45,090 nucleotides of DNA from assembly GCF_014180715.1 (NCBI RefSeq), contig NZ_JACEFC010000017.1, forward strand, positions 6,706-51,795, written 5' to 3'. The notes under the pieces are model-generated. The model saw nothing but the letters and a program-made list of their open reading frames with translations. It had not been told where the DNA came from and ran no database searches. The stretch comes from Nocardioides stalactiti. Lineage in GTDB: Bacteria > Actinomycetota > Actinomycetes > Propionibacteriales > Nocardioidaceae. A program made the position numbers and the translations under genes. The first letter of the stretch is position 1. The number at the start of each line of letters is the position of its first letter. Shown piece after piece: positions 43,283 through 45,090 of this stretch.

Positions 43283-45090
43283 CTAACGCCCGCTCCAGGA
43301 GAACGGCGTCGTTCCACACTTGAAGAAGTAGACGTGCCGGTCGATCGGCGCCGGGACCGTCGCCGAGCCCGAGTAGCGCACCCCGGTCTCCGGGTGGCGC
43401 CAGCAGCCCGGCGGGAACACCACGTCGCGGGTCGTCGCGCCCTTCGTGACCACCGGGGCGACCAGCACCGACGGCCCCAGCAGGTACTCCTGGTCGACCT
43501 GGCGCACGCCGGCCATCCCCGGATAGGCCAGCCACAGCGGACGGGTGATCGGCATGCCGGTCCGCTTCGCCTCCCGCCACAAGCCGAGGATGTAGGGCTC
43601 CGCGGCGCGGTGCAGGCGCAGCGACGCCCGGTGGATCCGCGCCGCCTCGGCATCCCACGACCACGGGAACTTCTGACCCAGCACCGGCCCGCCGTGGACC
43701 CGGTTGCCGGGCGTCAGCGCGGCGTACCAGGACCAGCGCAGGAACAGCTCGCGGGACGGGGAACCCGACAGCAGGTCCATGTAGCCGCCGGTGTCGCAGT
43801 GGAAGCCGTAGGCGCCGCCGATCGCACGGTTGAGCATGTCGGTCGTCAGCGCCCCGATGCCCGTCGTCCGGCTCCAGCTCGACTCGTAGTCGCCGCACCA
43901 GTTCGCGGACTCGTACGCCGCCGAGCCCGGGCGCCCCGAGTAGCCGGAACGCACGTAGAACATCGGCTCCGTCCGACGCGGGTGCTCGCGGTGCCACTCC
44001 TCGATGATCCGGCGGGTGGTGCGGTGGAAGTCGATCGGATAGCGGTTGTGCGCCACCCGGCCGGTCGTCCCGTCGGCGAAGTGCATGTTCCACATCGTCT
44101 GCTCGCCGAAGTCCTGCATGAACCCGTCGGCGCCCGCGTCGAGCACGGCCCGCACCCGCTGGCGCCACCACGCGACGGTCTCCGGGTTCGTGAAGTCCAG
44201 CTGGACCGCGAGCTTGCCGGGGGCGAGCGTGTCGGAGAAGACGTACGGCGAGCCGTTCGCGCGCGTCGCGGCGTACCCCTCGTCCTTTGCGGTCTGGAAC
44301 GCGTCGTCGTCCTCCAGGCCCTGCCCGTCGTTGCCCGCCCACGCGCGGAAGTAGACGATCGGGTGCATCCCGTGGCGCCGGATCAGCCGGATGATGTCGT
44401 CGAGGGTGCCGATCCGCTGCAGCAGCCACCACGCCTCGAAGCTGAACGCCTCGTAGGGCAGGTCCAGCTCGTCGATCTTCGCGATCGACGCTCGGATCTC
44501 GGCCTCGTAGGCCTCCGGGGTCTTGCCCGTCGTACCGCCGCTCAGGGTCTGGGCGAAGATCGGCGCCACCTGCCACCGCGGCGGCACCGGCGTCCGGCCG
44601 GTGATCGCGGTCAGGGTGCTGATCGCCTTCGGCGCCCGGCCCGGCGCGACCGTGAACTTCAGGCCGTTCGACGCGGCATCGACCAGCCACGCGTCGTCAC
44701 GGTCCGAGCGCATCCGCCAGCGCGACAGCTCGCTCTGCTCCAGGAAGAACCCGTAGGGACGGGAGGAGATGAACTGGGCCTGCTGGTACCACCCGCTCTG
44801 CGCCTGGCCGCCCAGCACCGGCAGGTCGAAGATCGTCTGCTCGATCCAGTTGAAGAAGCTCTCACCGGCCTGGTCGATCGCGTTGCGCCGACCGCCGAAG
44901 CCGTGGAACGCCTCGTCGCTGCCCGACGCGAACCCGGCGCCGACGAACGCGATGTTGGTGTCGGGATGGAACGTCACGCTCGTGCGGACGGCGTCGCCCT
45001 CGTCCGGCCGGACGGTCACGACCGCGGTCCGGCCGGACGGGTCGTCGGTGGCGACCCGAAGCCGGACGCCGCCGTCGTCCAGCCGCTGCG
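43283..45090 (-). CDS. Glycoside hydrolase family 31 protein, N-terminus beyond the window
   Basis: About 600 residues are visible; the frame is open to the right edge, so the 5' end is missing. The internal GTG at 45019 need not be the start. The N-terminal beta-sandwich part (FHGFGGRRNAIDQAGESFF) is followed by the TIM barrel with the nucleophile in GADGFMQDFGEQT and the acid/base in WCGDYESSWSRT, both intact, and a C-terminal beta domain (YLLGPSVLVAPVVTKG). GH31 enzymes cleave alpha-glucosides, alpha-xylosides or sulfoquinovosides; substrate cannot be told here. No signal peptide can be judged. Confidence 0.9.
   Translation of the reverse strand, partial: QRLDDGGVRLRVATDDPSGRTAVVTVRPDEGDAVRTSVTFHPDTNIAFVGAGFASGSDEAFHGFGGRRNAIDQAGESFFNWIEQTIFDLPVLGGQAQSGWYQQAQFISSRPYGFFLEQSELSRWRMRSDRDDAWLVDAASNGLKFTVAPGRAPKAISTLTAITGRTPVPPRWQVAPIFAQTLSGGTTGKTPEAYEAEIRASIAKIDELDLPYEAFSFEAWWLLQRIGTLDDIIRLIRRHGMHPIVYFRAWAGNDGQGLEDDDAFQTAKDEGYAATRANGSPYVFSDTLAPGKLAVQLDFTNPETVAWWRQRVRAVLDAGADGFMQDFGEQTMWNMHFADGTTGRVAHNRYPIDFHRTTRRIIEEWHREHPRRTEPMFYVRSGYSGRPGSAAYESANWCGDYESSWSRTTGIGALTTDMLNRAIGGAYGFHCDTGGYMDLLSGSPSRELFLRWSWYAALTPGNRVHGGPVLGQKFPWSWDAEAARIHRASLRLHRAAEPYILGLWREAKRTGMPITRPLWLAYPGMAGVRQVDQEYLLGPSVLVAPVVTKGATTRDVVFPPGCWRHPETGVRYSGSATVPAPIDRHVYFFKCGTTPFSWSGR

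Overview
The window is high-GC DNA with frequent GTG and TTG starts, short intergenic gaps and families typical of actinomycetes: DUF2510 membrane proteins, a DUF222/HNH (13E12-type) protein, TY-Chap domains, PASTA/Excalibur secreted proteins and an ECF-like sigma factor. A Nocardioides-like actinobacterium fits best; this is inference from gene content.

Left edge (1-1120): a strong GNRA-capped hairpin, a 57-residue ORF with a perfect ribosome binding site, and a frameshifted remnant of the 3' end of a class II (B12-dependent) ribonucleotide reductase gene. This looks like scarred DNA at the edge of an island.

Defence island (1125-18730): all genes are on the plus strand. First comes a tightly coupled six-gene cassette: a SNF2-type helicase with a degenerate PLD-like N-terminus, a DUF4391 protein, a type III-like Mod methyltransferase, a type III Res translocase/nuclease, an HNH nuclease and a DUF6011-like zinc protein. 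It is followed by a TM0106-type RecB nuclease/Upf1-like helicase and by a McrB/McrC pair, closed by a GNRA-capped hairpin.

Second plus-strand block (18911-23688): a TY-Chap protein, an ADP-ribosylglycohydrolase with a C-terminal extension, a small protein homologous to that extension, and a NERD-UvrD helicase. Then comes a short block of a HExxH metallopeptidase with a possible TY-Chap relative, and a convergent group of small zinc-ribbon genes, one of them apparently frameshifted.

Envelope/secretion region (27000-38251): three minus-strand transcription units, each starting with a secreted-protein gene, share one promoter/leader design: TTGACT, 17 bp, a weak -10, 4 bp, then an identical GTCCCAATCTGAATT, 25-27 bp before the start codon. 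The units encode (1) a secreted protein with an Asp-Ala repeat; (2) a secreted HELGH metalloprotease, a lipoprotein, small proteins and RNase HI; (3) a GerMN-like secreted protein, a secreted Amidase_3 enzyme, a neocarzinostatin-like lipoprotein and an MFS exporter. A divergent secreted-protein gene next to unit 3 carries an in-frame amber codon just after its signal peptide.

Right part (38357-45090): paired 13-bp palindromes, an RtcB-type RNA ligase directly downstream of a tRNA-Arg(ACG), DUF2510 and DUF222/HNH genes, an orphan RHH protein, a sigma factor, and a GH31 glycosidase that runs off the window.
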